Below are positions 33,622 to 46,067 of a stretch of DNA of 64,000 nt, in pieces. Below the pieces are notes generated by a model. It saw only the letters and a list, made by a program, of their open reading frames with translations. It was not told where the DNA came from and did not search any database. This stretch comes from Tanypteryx hageni (lineage: Eukaryota > Arthropoda > Insecta > Odonata > Petaluridae): positions 58,801,407-58,865,406 of the forward strand of contig CM054115.1 in assembly GCA_028673005.1 (NCBI GenBank), given 5' to 3'. How positions within the stretch are numbered: position 1 is the first letter of the stretch; each line of letters opens with the position of its first letter. The position numbers and the translations under genes were made by a program.

Positions 33622-36371
33622 CTAGCTGAATAAAAATCTGAAAATAAAGAATAGCAATATATAAACGCCATGAAATCACCATTGCACTAAAAAAAAATAA
33701 GCCTTCGTTTCTTTATGTAGTTTATGTCAGTGATACGCGATTAAAATCTTTCGTTTATAATGACACAGACGAATTTATTTCTTCATCGGTCGTTTTTCCT
33801 TTAATTAAGATTCAGTTTCTGAGAAGCTTCGATAATTTCCTTAAATTATTGAATCCGCGCTCCGGCAATCGATCCTGTACGATATGCATAAAATTACAGC
33901 ACTATAAACAGGCGAGAAACAAAAACATTTCGGGTGTGTGTATATACACTAATCATTTACTCGAAGCCTGATAAAGTCTCTCTTTCTCCACCTCTTTTTT
34001 TACTATCTGTTATCATTGTATTTTTGATTGGGCGAGGAATAGGCGGCACCCCTTTCCCACGGGGTGAAGCGGACATCGTCTTGCCCGCGGGTCAATTCTA
34101 TGGGCGCGGTGGGACCTAGCATGGCGGATGAGGGATGTTCTTTAGCGGTCAGGGGATTGAGGGTTTGACGAGAGGGGCGGGATAGAGAGAGGGGAGCGAA
34201 GGGAAAGGACGAGACGAGGCCGGGAGAGTAGGGGAGGCCGTGGGAGGGTTACATGGAAAAGGTTAGGACATTGGGAGGAACGTGGGGAGAGAGAAGTCGA
34301 GGTTTTAATTTTTGGAGTACGGTGGAATATATTTCAGGAAAGGGAAAGAATATAGTATGGAAACAGGTTAATGAACAACCGCATCGAGTAAAAGCAAATA
34401 GAGAAAACGATTCATATGTAATTATTTTTGTTCCACTCGAGCAGCATTTTTATCGACGATGGAAATTTTTGGAAATAAATAAAGGCATTGTTTAATTAAT
34501 TTACATAACTTAGGAGTATTAGGATTAGAGCATACTAACATATACCTTTTTAAAGTTCACATAAAAATAAAAATTATGGCAAAACATAAACAGTCATTCT
34601 CCGAATAAAAAATAAAATCTAAAAAATATTTCAGATTGTAAATTAAGTATCTTTTAGAAACAGCGCATCTTTTCCTAACACATTATGCCATAGTAAAATA
34701 TAGTAAAGCGCGAATGCTGTTTCTAACGCAAGCAAAAGGAGAAATTTTGTACTAAGTATAATCAATTAGAACAACATATTCATCATGAAAGAATGTAAAG
34801 CATATGTAGCGCAATTAACTGAATATGTAATTTTTAGAAGTAGAAGCTCCCGTTGTGTCCCAAATATGTTGGAACATTTTTACGAGGTACAGCATCGTCG
34901 TACTCGCCGAGGAAGCATTTATTATAAAGGACTTCATCATAAAGCATACGTTATCTTCCAGAGCAATCCAAAACTTGCACGAGGAAGGAAAATTTTCAGT
35001 ACTTTATTTCTTCGGTAATGCGCCAGGATGCAGAGATATTTAGTCATTAAGAAAAAAGAAGACCTTCCCGATAACCAGGGCGTGGTTCCCTTATCATTGC
35101 GTGGGAGCACGGGATGAAGGAAAGGAAAATATTTTGAGATCAGAGCAAGCGTGTGAGAGGTCTACCTTCCGTGTCATCCATCCTCGCGCAGCCATCTATT
35201 TCACAACCCACGGCAGTTGGTTTATCCCTTATGGGCTCGCCCACCCCGCCCATCACCGCAAGCGCATTTGTCGTCGACGGGAGTAATTTTTTCCCCCTCT
35301 TCATTAATCCAATGGCGTTTTATGCACGCAGTATGAACAGATGTTTGAGTTGGCCCGAGATTCCGGCGCCGACCTTCTTATTCTACGGGATGTCGGGTGA
35401 TGAATCGTTACTCGGATACGGGAATATAAAAAATATTAATTTAGTTGCCGTAGAACGTTGCAAGAAAATTAGACGAAACGATTTAGTCAGAATGTTTTAA
35501 AGATATATATTTTATTCTATATGCTATTTCTGTATTGTTCGTTTGATTTACCAGTCGTAGTTGCATACTAGGAAGGAACAACTATTGTTGGATGTAAATT
35601 TGAGTTCCAGACCAAACAACGTAAAATTTTAGATAGAAAAATGGAAATGAAATGCGTGTATGAATGAAAACTCCTTAGCATCGTTTTTCTTAAGGAAAGA
35701 AAAATAGGACGTGGTACAAGGGGTACTTCGATATTTTATTAGGTTAACCTTTCCCGCGGCAATGGAAACGTGCATGGGGATATCCTCAACTTCCTAATGT
35801 TGACTTTAATCAAAAGAGAATGATTATACATAATTACTTTTCCTTAAACATATCTATTCTAGCTGAATATATATGCTTCTGATTAGTATGCCTAGTTAAT
35901 TCATTAAAGATGATGAATGAACAATTAAAATCTAGAGATGAGTAAATTACTTTAAAAATCAAAAAGTGAATTTCAAGTTATATGTTCAAAGATTAAACAA
36001 TTTGAGCATTATAGGGTTCACAAGTTTAAATTTATATATGGAAAAACGGCGAAAATTTATTTAATTTCCATCGGTCTAAAAATTTCTTAATTGATTTGTT
36101 ACCAACTGGCAGATCGCCAACTTGTAGCACTAAGTTTTAAATAAATAAATAAATACACTTCCACCTTTGCAACTCAGCTCTGTCACATCTGCGACGTTAT
36201 TTTCTAACTTTTTTATTTATTATCTTCTTTTTCCACATACACCCTCAAGTTAATCCAACTTCTTTTCTTTCTTATTGCCTTCTTCAATTTTCTCTTCATC
36301 ACTCTCTGCCCTGTTAAATAGAATTAACTCCTTGACCGTTAAATTCAAAATTAGAGACACACAATGAAAAA
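33622..36371. other. Non-genic stretch
   Basis: 34010-34270 is G+C-rich and G-biased. 35090-35460 is another GC-richer segment, with an open frame of 115 codons (35153-35500) in which I see no known domain. The remainder is AT-rich and without features. Confidence 0.45.
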
Positions 36372-36890
36372 GGGGGAGGAAAGGCAAGAAAAGGCAAAAG
36401 ACAATAAAAATTATAAACTTACAGGTTTAGGGGTTGTTACTCCACGCCAGGGACCTGATGTCACTCGCACATTCACTCACTCAATCGCACAAGCACTAAT
36501 CCTAAAGGTGCAAAGGAAATGGGACCGGATTTGCGAGAAATTACTCTGCGCCAGGGACCCAAAACATCACACCGTTGCTAGAAGGTTTGTGAGTCAGTAC
36601 GATCGCGACAGGAACCTACTAAGCAACCACAAACACACGTACACGTACACGCCAAGAGGTAAGGGGAAAAAAGGGGAAGGGAACGGGGAAATAATACTAG
36701 GTTTACGGGAGATTAAACCACGCCAGGGACCTAGTATCGCACACAGTGGCCTGTAGGTTTATGTGCCTTCCGGCAACGACAGGGACCTAACAGACGAAAC
36801 AATCACACACGCAAGCACCCGAATACATGCACACAAGATCTCTAAAAATGAGTTAACGTACTAAATACGTATTCTCTGCCCTGCTTATCA
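36372..36890. repeat. 172-bp tandem repeat, about 2.5 units
   Basis: CGCCAGGGACC recurs at 36445, 36549 and 36721; the last two are 172 apart. The neighbouring CGACAGGAACCTA and CGACAGGGACCTA lie at about 36605 and 36776, again about 172 apart. Each unit also has a GGGGAAAA-rich block before CGCCAGGG and an A/C-rich CACACACG block after it. The 130-codon frame spanning the repeat changes meaning between units and is not credible. Family unknown. Confidence 0.75.
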
Positions 36891-37141
36891 TTGTTTTCTT
36901 TTATCTAATTTTACCTCACTTCTCTTTAAATTTCATCGTTTTTCCGTCGATCCATCTTGCGCTTCATCATATGCCGATATTATATAAGTACTATTCTTCC
37001 TTTTTGCGTCTCCTTCTACTCTTCTATTTTTCTAGCTCCCTCGAGATACTTATTAGTTTCCCCCGTAGATTTTTATTTATTTTTTCTCTTATTATTACCA
37101 CTATCTTTACACTACTTTCTCTCCATACTTTCCCCATCCTC
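36891..37141. other. Pyrimidine-rich low-complexity sequence
   Basis: CT-rich on the plus strand with no gene. The two overlapping plus frames (36957-37174) encode Leu/Phe/Ser-rich low-complexity peptides caused by the base bias. Confidence 0.6.
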
Positions 37142-37149
37142 GCATTGAT

Positions 37150-37983
37150 AGACTGGTTTCCAGAGGAAACATAGCCTTATGAAATGGTCCTCTCTGTATG
37201 TGTGTGTCCCACTAACAACTTTTGCATCAATAGACAGATTTTCATGAAACTTGGTATGATGCTCGTGCTGCCATGGCCCACCTCCAGGCTATATTTTATT
37301 TGGGGAAGATTGAAGTCCCGGGTTCGATTCCAGGAACGTTTTTTTCCGTTTGTTTTACATAGGAAGTCTCACATTCATCGTGCAGAGATGTTTTCTTTAA
37401 TACTTTAAAATATCTTAAAATTGTGATACCGTAGCGAGGTTTATACTGTTCTAAGGTAAAAAGAATATAGATTGTAATTCTTATCACCGAATTTTGACAA
37501 AGGATAGTATTTTCTTGGATGTCTACTAAAACAGCGTTTTTGCGTTTTAAATCGTATTTTATCGGATTGTTGCCATGGAGACGATTATTACCGAACTCGG
37601 CTTGAGCATAGACGAGTGAACAAATGGGTTGTTTTATTTTCCACTCGAATACCCTTCGGAAATGGACAATTGATCCATACATATTAGCGTATAAACAGTA
37701 ATATTTACTAAATTCATTTATTTAAAAAAACACATGCAAAATAAAATGTCAGAAAGAGATTTTGACATTGCTTTTAGCCTTTTAAACCTGATAATGCTCT
37801 ATTAATTTGTTTTCCAATTTTTCTCTATCATTGATAAACTATGAATTACAAATAGTATTTATGGTATGAGAATTCCTTGGAATAACTAACACATACTGAT
37901 ACATTTCCTGTCAATATAATTAATCAATTCGGAAGGTCAACTTTTGGATACCAGCCTGCATTAGTCTTGGTTTGGACTTCTTG
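37150..37983 (+). mobile_element. Helitron-like element A2, about 830 bp
   Basis: Long match to A1 (7173-7975): the 5' palindrome TTTCCAGAGGAAA, CTTATGAAATGGTCCT, the T-arm-like box GGTTCGATTCC (37321-37331), AATATCTTAAAATTGTGATACC, and the 3' end GGACTTCTTG followed by T. The terminal hairpin seen in A1 is disturbed here by an insertion of about 15 bases. The long shared middle part contains no coding frame that is open in both copies. Confidence 0.7.
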
Positions 37984-40900
37984 TTTCACTTTTCTCTTAT
38001 AACTTCGTTTCATTACATATAATTCTCCCTCCTATCTTCTCAACATTCTTGTCTTTCCTTACTCTATCACTATATACACTTGTCTCTACATAAATAAAGA
38101 CAGCTATCTATCTTTCCCACCCTGGCTGAGTTTATACCTTTTCTTCTATACTCTCCGTTTCTTTATTCTCTTTCAACCCTTTCTAACTCTTCCTGCCTAC
38201 CTTCCGCCCCCTCTCGCCTCTAACCTCCCTCGTCCGCCTCCGCTCGATACGGAAGGGTTTTCTCGTTCGCCCCGTAAGAGGCAGGTAACCCGCCCAGAAT
38301 GACTTCGTACCCAAATGTGGAAACGCAAAATCTCGCCGTGGCCATATATAGCGTTCCTGCTCCTCAGTTCCAGTTCCATTAGCAGAAAAAACTCCACGCT
38401 CCTCTCAGTATTTCACTCTTCCCCACCATCTCTGTCTTGTTTCAGAGTTTCTTTCATTAAACAAAAGAGGCAAGGTGATGTTTATTAGCTGTTCGACCTT
38501 GAGCGAAACAACGATATTGCTCCTAATTCCGGATCAAGTCCGCCAGTAGTGTGATCGAATATAAAAGTATGTTCGTGTATGTGTATGTTTATTGGTGATT
38601 CGTATCATGTGAATAATCCCTTATTGCAATAAAAGCATAACATATCAAATTAATTATCTAATAAAAAGCGTTTATTATTGCTTTATATCGCAGGTCGTAA
38701 AGAAATTTACGATTCCGCCGCTTAATATATCGTTTTAGGTTATGGGACAATCCACCGAAGCATTGTTCCAAAAGAATTAGCCTGACACTTTCTTTACCAA
38801 GAAAAGCAAATAGGTATCCACGTAAGATTAAGATTTACAATTAAGTATTTCATTTCTATTTTTCCAATGTTATTCTTTCGAAGAACTTTCATTCTCCCAC
38901 GCACTCTCTTCATCTCCACTGAATCCTTGATATTCTTTTCAAGGCTTATTTTGCATCAATTTAAATACCTTACCGTTCAGATCTGGCGCATCCTGTGAGA
39001 CTCCGGTTCTATTAATTGGTGCGGAATGCAGAGTTAAAAAGGAAGAAAAACAAAACTAGATGTCACCCTTTGGATATGTGCCAATTACTTTCTACCTGGA
39101 GAATTTAGCCTCCTTCGTTCTGCTCTAATGACTCGGCAACAGTCAAGAAGTAAATACGAATAGCTTTCTAAGGATTTTTTAATAGAATAGAAAAAATGGC
39201 GCATTTATGTCGGATGTGATACTAGCATATTCACTTTCTGTAGAGATTTTCTTTTTAGTTTATTTTAATTGTCTTAATGAGTATCTCTACAAATCATAAC
39301 AGATGCTGTGAAAGCTATATACGCATTTTGACTACAAAACAGCCGCAATCATTAATGATTAGTGATAGATCCTAACATGTTAGAATCTACTATCTGATAA
39401 CAATATAAATCTATTAGTGTGTTTTAAAATGCTCCATATTTGAGGAAACTTCAACCAACATCCGAAAAGAATGCGCGGGAGATGATAAGGTCAAGTTTAT
39501 CCGTATTAGTGGGCTAATATTATTACAAGCTGTATTTACACTTCGAAGCGAAGGAACGATTCATATAAATTCTTACGAGTTGATAGTTAAAACACATCGC
39601 CGCACAAAAATCTCAGCGATTTAATTAAAAGTCATCTATCACTGTTTATTCCAGCAGTTTTCCGCTGATAAAATATTTGCAAAATTTGCTTTGAAAAAAT
39701 AAATATGGACTCGATTAAGAACCTCGACAAGCTTGCCGTTTGAATGCTGGGGTAGCAAAAAGAGGTTTTTAAATTCCAACGGCAGAAGAGGTTTAACAGG
39801 CGATGATTAATGGTTATTTACAAGATGCCAGTTAATATGCAGGAAAAAACTAAACCAGTCCCATCTGATGAGGGAACCAATACAGAAAAAAAATCAGAAG
39901 TCCCATTAATTTTAACCCCTCCTCTTGGTATGGGAACGAGATGATTTTTGGAACCCACGCAGATTTTTCAGCGAGTCTAGTTTTAGAAGAAAGACAACGC
40001 TCACAAGCTGATAAATTCAAGAGTTGAAATTGCTATTTCGATTTAAGCGCCATTTAGATGCCTCTCTTTTGCTTGAGTTATTCGCGTCTTTAAAGCGGTA
40101 TTGAGGGATACTAATTTTATTTTTGGTGGCATTTACTTAATCTACCAGTAATATCCCGACTTTTTCAACTTGTTTCTTTGTGATTGCGGAGAAAAATTAC
40201 TTCCACAAAGGTTCTACAAAGATAATCGAAAATGATGTATTATTAAGTATGATGATCAATTAGTTTTATCTTTATACACTGCTTTCAGTTGTGGCCCATT
40301 ATTTTGAGACGCAAAGGCTTATTTGCGATAGATTATTATTCTAATTGACATTCAAATGGAGCTGTAACTTACAATTATAATCAATAGGCATATTATTAAC
40401 AACGAGCAGTAAAAGAGATGCTTTGAATAAAGCGAAACCTGTATCGTGCTTTACAATTCAGTTGAAGTAAAAGTGGATATTGAGAACGCCAATACTGCGC
40501 ACAGTTTCAACATGCAAAAATTCCATAAATTGTTGCCTAGTGAACTCATTGCAGATTTTAAATATCGCGTTCGTAATAGTTAAAAATTATTTTCAGTTTT
40601 AATTTTCAATATATCATTTGCTTATGTGTTAAATTACTCGCAGTTGCGACGAAGTACTTGCAGATTAAGTGGATTATTGGTAATCGAAAAAATCTAGCAC
40701 GTTTACAGTGCCTTTCATTGGGGTGGGCAAAAAATTGCGACCAATCCTTATGAATTACACTAAATCATTCATAGCTTCATTTAATTGCGCGAAACACTTC
40801 CTGCGTCAAATCGTGTGCAAAACTGCCGTACCGTGAGAAGGCACCGTCCGGAAAAATTCGCTCGTAAATTGGTAGAAAGAAGAGTGCCGGGGAGTTTGGA

Positions 40901-41194
40901 CGGTGATGCAATGGAAAGCTGACATTCTGACCCAAAAGGGACCGGAGATTTGTCCTGAACAGGAGAAGGAGAGAGAGAGAGAGAGTTTCGGTCATCTATT
41001 TGGGAAACGAGACTTGAGTTGGGGTGGGTAAGTGCTAGGTGGACACTAGCGAAGAGCAGGGGGATGGAGAGGTGGGGAGTGGGAGGAAGTCCCTCAGAAT
41101 TAGCAATTCAATCTTCCTGGAGAAAGGGACCTTTTACGCTCGGCCACCGTCCCGCCGGAACACGATGTTACACCACTGTCCGGGGTGGTATTAC
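37984..41194. other. Non-genic stretch
   Basis: 37984-38240 is CT-rich, and 38190-38400 is GC-richer. 38460-40770 is AT-rich, with no gene, tandem repeat or element end noticed. 40780-41180 is more balanced and contains a short (GA)n at 40971-40983. Confidence 0.5.
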
Positions 41195-41384
41195 TTAAAG
41201 GTGACAAGGGTATGGGGAGAGAGAGAGTGGGAGAGAATAAGAGGGAGAGAGATGAGAGAGGTTTAGGTGAGGTAATGAAGGAGAGAGAAGGGAAGGGAGA
41301 CAGGAGGAGCAGACGGAGAGAAAAGAGATGGAGATGGAGGATAGGGAGGGAGGAGAGGGAGAGAGTAGGAGAGGGAAAGGGAGG

Positions 41385-41655
41385 ACAGGAAGAGAATGGG
41401 CAGGGAGAGAGTGGACAGGGAGAGAGTGGACAAGGAGAGCGTGGACAGGGAAAGAGTGGACAGGGAAAGAGTGGACAGGGAGAGAGTGGACAGGGAGAGA
41501 GTTGACAGGGAAAGTGGACAGGGAGAGAGTGGACAGGAAGAGAGTGGAAAGGGAGAGAGTGGAAAGGGAGAGAGTGGACAGGGAGAGTGGACAGGGAGAG
41601 AGTGGACAGGGAGAGAGTGGACTGGGAAAGAGTGGACTGGGAGAGAGGACAGAGA
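41385..41655 (+). repeat. 15-bp minisatellite, about 17 units
   Basis: Tandem units of CAGGGAGAGAGTGGA with small changes (AAGG, GAAA, CTGG variants and two 13-bp units). Because the unit is a multiple of three, the frames stay open and give a repeated (R)-E-W/V-T/D-G/R pattern. Confidence 0.92.
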
Positions 41656-41763
41656 GATTAGACGGAGAAAGAGAGAGGGATAAGGGAGAGGTGAGGGAGA
41701 AAGAGGTAGGATATGGAGAGAGAGGAAAGGGAGGTAGAAATTGGGAGAGAGAAAGAGAGGAGA

Positions 41764-42040
41764 GAAAGAGAGGAGAGGAAGAGAGAGAAGGGGGAGAGAG
41801 AGGCCGAGTAGTGGGGAAAGAGAGGAGAGAGTAGGACGAGAGAGAGGTATGGGGGTAGTGAAGAGATGTATGGAGAGGAGATAGAGATAGAGGGAGGGGG
41901 AAAGAGAGGAGAGGAAGAGAGAGAAGGGGGAGAGAGGGGCCGAGTAGTGGGTAAAGAGAGGAGAGAGAGGTATGGAGAAGGTAGTGAAGAGATGTATGGA
42001 GAGGAGGTAGAGATAGAGGGAGGGGGAAAGAGGGGAGGTA
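41764..42040 (+). repeat. 136-bp tandem duplication in purine tract
   Basis: The string GGCCGAGTAGTGGG followed by AAAGAGAGGAGAGAG occurs at about 41802 and again about 136 bases later, with the GAAGAGATGTATGGAGAGG block repeated at the same spacing. Two copies are seen. Confidence 0.8.
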
Positions 42041-42320
42041 GAGAAAGAATAAGTTAGAGGGGAAGGAGGTTTAGAGGGGGTAGTGAGGGAGAGAGGGAGG
42101 TAGAGATAGAAGGAGAGAGAGAGAGGGAGGTAAAGAGATACGGAGAGAGGGAGGTGGATAGGGATAAAAAGTTGGAGAGAGAGGAATAGAGAGATGGATG
42201 AGGGATAAATGGGCAAAGAGAGTTTTGGAAAAGAGGCAGAGGTAGGAAAAAGGGGGCGTGAGAGCCAGACAGTGAGAGTGAGAGGGTAAGAGAAGTGGGA
42301 GGATGGAGGGAGAATGGAAA

Positions 42321-45025
42321 GTTCTCGCCAAATGAAGCGGATCGAAATATTTGGAATGGGACGACTTGAGGATGGATGTGTGTACATGGTCGGGCCTGGT
42401 TTTTTCTCCTTCCTCCACTCTGTTAAACGAAGTAAAAGAATGGATGTCCTTCGCCGCGACACCTTCAAATCCGTCGTGAACATGTTTGAGCTGCCGCTTC
42501 TGTTAATTCTCACATATCGTTCTTGTTATTAATGCCGCATCTCACGGGTAAAGGCCTGGCTTTTTTCTTTTAATCGATGGCCTGATGGGTATCCGTTGAA
42601 GGTCCCTGAAGCTGTTGCGGACATTAAATCTTCCGCAATTGAACTTTTTGAGTCTTTAATTGAGGACGCGTTTTTACTGCGCCTTTTGCTGTCGCCGTCG
42701 CTTGATACCATATCCATCATTTTTTCCCGAGTGTTTCGTATCGGACGAATGTTTCCGACCTTGGTATCAAGCAAGAAAGAGCAGTTAAGGATTCGTGTTT
42801 AGAATCCTATCTCTAGAGCAGACATTTTATCTTGATTTCTATTTGATTGAATTCTCCTATTACGTTGTTTGCTCGAGCACAAATTTATACAAAAATTCTT
42901 CGAGGCGGGCTACTCAAGATAATGAGCTATCATAAGAATGGCATTCAAACAGAACCAATATTTTAGCTTTAACAAATGTGTATATAAAAAGGAATTTTTA
43001 TAATTAACTTTTTATAGATAATATCTAATAGTTGTTTAATTTGTATTGTTACTTATAGAAACGGATACTTTTATTGTATGTATTATATTTCCGGAAAACG
43101 AACAACTCCTCGGCGAAGCGTTTCTGTACTTGCGCATACCTAGAAATACATCCGACAAGAATGCAAGACCCGGATGAGTTTAGTAAAAAAGTTATAAAAA
43201 TTCACAAGACATGACATGACCGTAATTTTAGAAAAAAATATAATATTACCTATCTTAAATATCAAAGTTCACTTTTGCGTGGACCGCCTAAAATGCTTTC
43301 GCGAGCCTTTGCTGTAACGGTTCACATACTTGAATTCTATCAACGAACAATATTTGCAGACATCAGTGCACGTTAGGAGGATTTTCGTTGTTCTAAATAT
43401 CTTATTAAGAAGGTGGCATCTCAGACGATAGCATGGCGTCATTTTTTTATAGCATAGGTTGAATTTGTTTGTTGCTGCGATATATAGTTTAATTAGAACC
43501 CATTTTTCATTCATTTTGTAAGAATAACTGCATTTTCTGCGAAAAATAGATCACAGAATTTCGCACGTTGCCAATTTGATATGATCAAGTGCTTACTCCA
43601 GGAGATAAGAAAGTGAGATAAATAGCTCAATGGCATAATTCCTGGTTAGAAAACATTTATATGAAAGTTTAAGGTTTTTAATAAAGCGAAACGTTCGCAT
43701 TCATTAATGAATGGTTATTTTCAAAGTAGTATTTATAATTATTTCGAAATCCAAGGAAAATTTAACCGGGGAATGGAATGGAAATGTTTAGAAAAAAAGG
43801 ACAATTACTTTTCTTGGAATAGCTGCATTTGTTCCATTTCAGACCGCAGTGTCGGACAATTGCGTTCGCAGGTGCGTTTTCTGAGTTTCCGTCGTTATCT
43901 GAGTATATGGCGTGACTGCCCGCCCTATTGCTAGCGCACACCGAGCTCAAAACACCGTTTTCGAGAAAAAGTATTTTTTTTTCTCTTGGTTTCAAACGAT
44001 AATGTCATTTAACCGCTTCTTTACGAGTGGCATTTCTTTTCAGGAAGTCAGCTTCTTATAAATAATTTTTGCCGGTGATGTTGCGTGTGGTTTGGTCTGA
44101 CCAATCTAGTTATCGGTACCAAATTCGACGATTATAGGACTGCTACAGGACTCGTAAGTAGGTTGTCTGTAGAATTATTTTTCCTTTCTCTAACAATAAG
44201 TAAATGTTGCGTTGGATTGAAGTTCTCCAATTTTTATCTGTTAGCTTGTCTTGGCTCGAGGGACTATTCCGTAACGTTTCCGTAACGTTTTTGAAAATTA
44301 TCGAATTGATTCATGGATAGTAAATATTTTCAATTCTTAATTTTCATTGGATTTAGGGTCTCTTAATTTAAATGTCTTCGCTTCCTAGACCCCTACCCTC
44401 AAGAGGTGGTGAATGGTGAACGTGAGTCGGGCGGACGCTAAAAATATCCTCCACTGCAGGAAAATCGAACTCGGAGCCGGCAGAGTGAAAGGATAGCAAC
44501 GAGATTCTCACCGGTTGCCGTCGCCCTTAATTTTATCAGATCACGATCACGGAAATGAAATACGGACTCTGGCGATAAAAAGCGGTCACGGAAATTAATT
44601 ATACGCATCATTAATTCGAAAGCGCCTCCTCGGGGAGTGATTTATATATTTGTGGAGCTTCCGCATTTCGGATTTTTTACTTACCAGTTATTTATGGCCA
44701 CATTCCGTGCATTGGAAATCGGTGAAAAATGTGACATAGTATCGCATCTAATATTTAAGCATGTAAACAATACAAATATATCGAGATAATAACTAGAGAC
44801 GCAGCTACGATTAGGAAGGCTATGCAAGGAGGCAACGGCCAGCCGTGTAGGGGAGAAGCTAAAACTGCTGGCAACACTACAGTATACATTTTTATTTCCA
44901 TATAAAAATTCACGAGAAAACGATATTTTCTATTCTTTATGGTTTCAAAATAATATTTAGTGAAACTACTTTAATTTAATTTTATTAATTTAATTTAATT
45001 TTATTATTCTATGATTTTTTATTCA
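42321..45025. other. Non-genic stretch
   Basis: 42330-42830 is GC-richer, with overlapping frames of 68-81 codons on opposite strands and no recognised domain. 42830-45025 is mostly AT-rich. A T-arm-like GAGTTCGATTTTCC is on the minus strand at about 44461-44475, in a 70-bp segment that may be a decayed tRNA-like copy. Confidence 0.45.
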
Positions 45026-46067
45026 TTGTTCGAGAAGGGGAGAGCCCATTATTAGTGCTTTTCGTCATTGCTGGAAAGCACTACCAACTTCGTGATGTCC
45101 GTCCGTCCGTACGCGTATATCAGGGAAGAATCGACTAAACCGATTTCAACCAAATTTAGTACACAGAATACTCATAAATTAATGACCAAAATGGCATATT
45201 TGGACCGGATCGACTCAGCAGGGGTGCCACAATTGCAAAGTTTAACTTTTCGGTAATTATGAATTTGGAAGGAATTTGCTGAAGCGATTTCAACAAAATT
45301 TTGTATAAAGAATGCGTACCACATAAATAAACAAAATCAATATTTTTTGTAAAGATATAGAAAGCAGGACTGCCACAATGCAATGAATAAAAAATACTTT
45401 TTACACGTATTTGTGTTGAACTGTCAGCATCAATTTGAACCAAATTGAGTATTTATAATATACACATATATACAAAACCGAAATAGCATATATAAATCGA
45501 ATCAGCCACACAGGGGTGCCATAATTACAAATTAAACTCTTTCAGTAATTTAGGATTTGGAAGGAAATCTGAACGGATTTCAATTAAATTTTGTATATAA
45601 GTTTTGCACAACATACCATGTTCAAATCAAGATGTTTAAAGCCGAGCTAATGAGCAGGACTATCACAATCAAAAGTGAAATAACATTTATTGTACGTGTA
45701 TTTCTAGAGAACTGACCTCATTGATTTTAACCAAAGATAGCATATATAATCTTCATATAAATAAATAACCAAAATATTATATTTCAACCGGGTCGACTTA
45801 ACAGGGATACTAGTATATCAAGGTTAGAATTTTTCTGTAACTATGAATTTCGAAGGTATTGTCTGAACCGATTTCAATAAAAAAATTTCGTTTATAGGGG
45901 AAGTATTGAATGAGAAAACGGAATGAAAATGTTTAGAATGAATCTAAAAGCACGTCTACCACAATATAAGGAAAAATAATTTTCTGATTTCAAAACAAAT
46001 TCATTAATATACGATTATACTATGGCGAATTTGACGACCACGGGAAACCCGTGCACATCCCTACTTG
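45026..46067 (+). mobile_element. Helitron-like element G with internal tandem repeats
   Basis: The 3' end has a perfect hairpin CACGGGaaaCCCGTG (46039-46053), then CACATCCCTACTTG and T, the hairpin-plus-11-base Helitron layout with the same CTTG|T variant as families A and B. The 5' part has CCGTCCGTCCGTACG and an ACCGATTTCAACC phrase like that in other Helitron-like repeats. The middle is three diverged ~291-bp tandem units. No coding capacity. The 5' end is uncertain. Confidence 0.6.
45130..46000 (+). repeat. ~291-bp tandem repeat, three diverged units
   Basis: Landmark GGGGTGCC..AATT.CAAA recurs at 45221, 45513 and (decayed) 45803. ATTTGGAAGGAA..T..CTGAA..GATTTCAA follows each, and a CAGGACTGCCACAAT-type phrase recurs at about 45367, 45656 and 45953. 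Spacing is 290-292 each time. Similarity between units is roughly 65-75 percent by eye, so the array is old. Confidence 0.8.

Larger units (their letters stand above)
41195..42320 (+). repeat. 1.1-kb purine-rich (GA/GGA) low-complexity block
   Basis: Almost pure A/G on the plus strand over more than 1 kb. It contains a 15-bp minisatellite and a 136-bp duplication. It produces long spurious frames on both strands: a Ser/Leu/Pro-rich 416-codon frame on the minus strand and Arg/Glu/Gly-rich ones on the plus. Long homopurine tracts can form triplex (H-DNA) structures. Confidence 0.9.

Noticed and set aside
36364..36756. 130-codon plus-strand frame
   Set aside because: Spans a 172-bp tandem repeat whose unit is not a multiple of three, so equivalent repeats are read in different frames.
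41263..42513. 416-codon minus-strand frame, the longest in the window
   Set aside because: It mirrors a purine-rich tandem repeat. The translation is only Ser, Leu, Pro and Phe in repeat order, and the 168- and 95-codon plus-strand frames come from the same repeat.
45130..46000. CRISPR-like array
   Set aside because: The repeats are ~291 bp, diverged, and inside a eukaryotic transposable element; no short direct repeat with regular spacers exists anywhere in the window.
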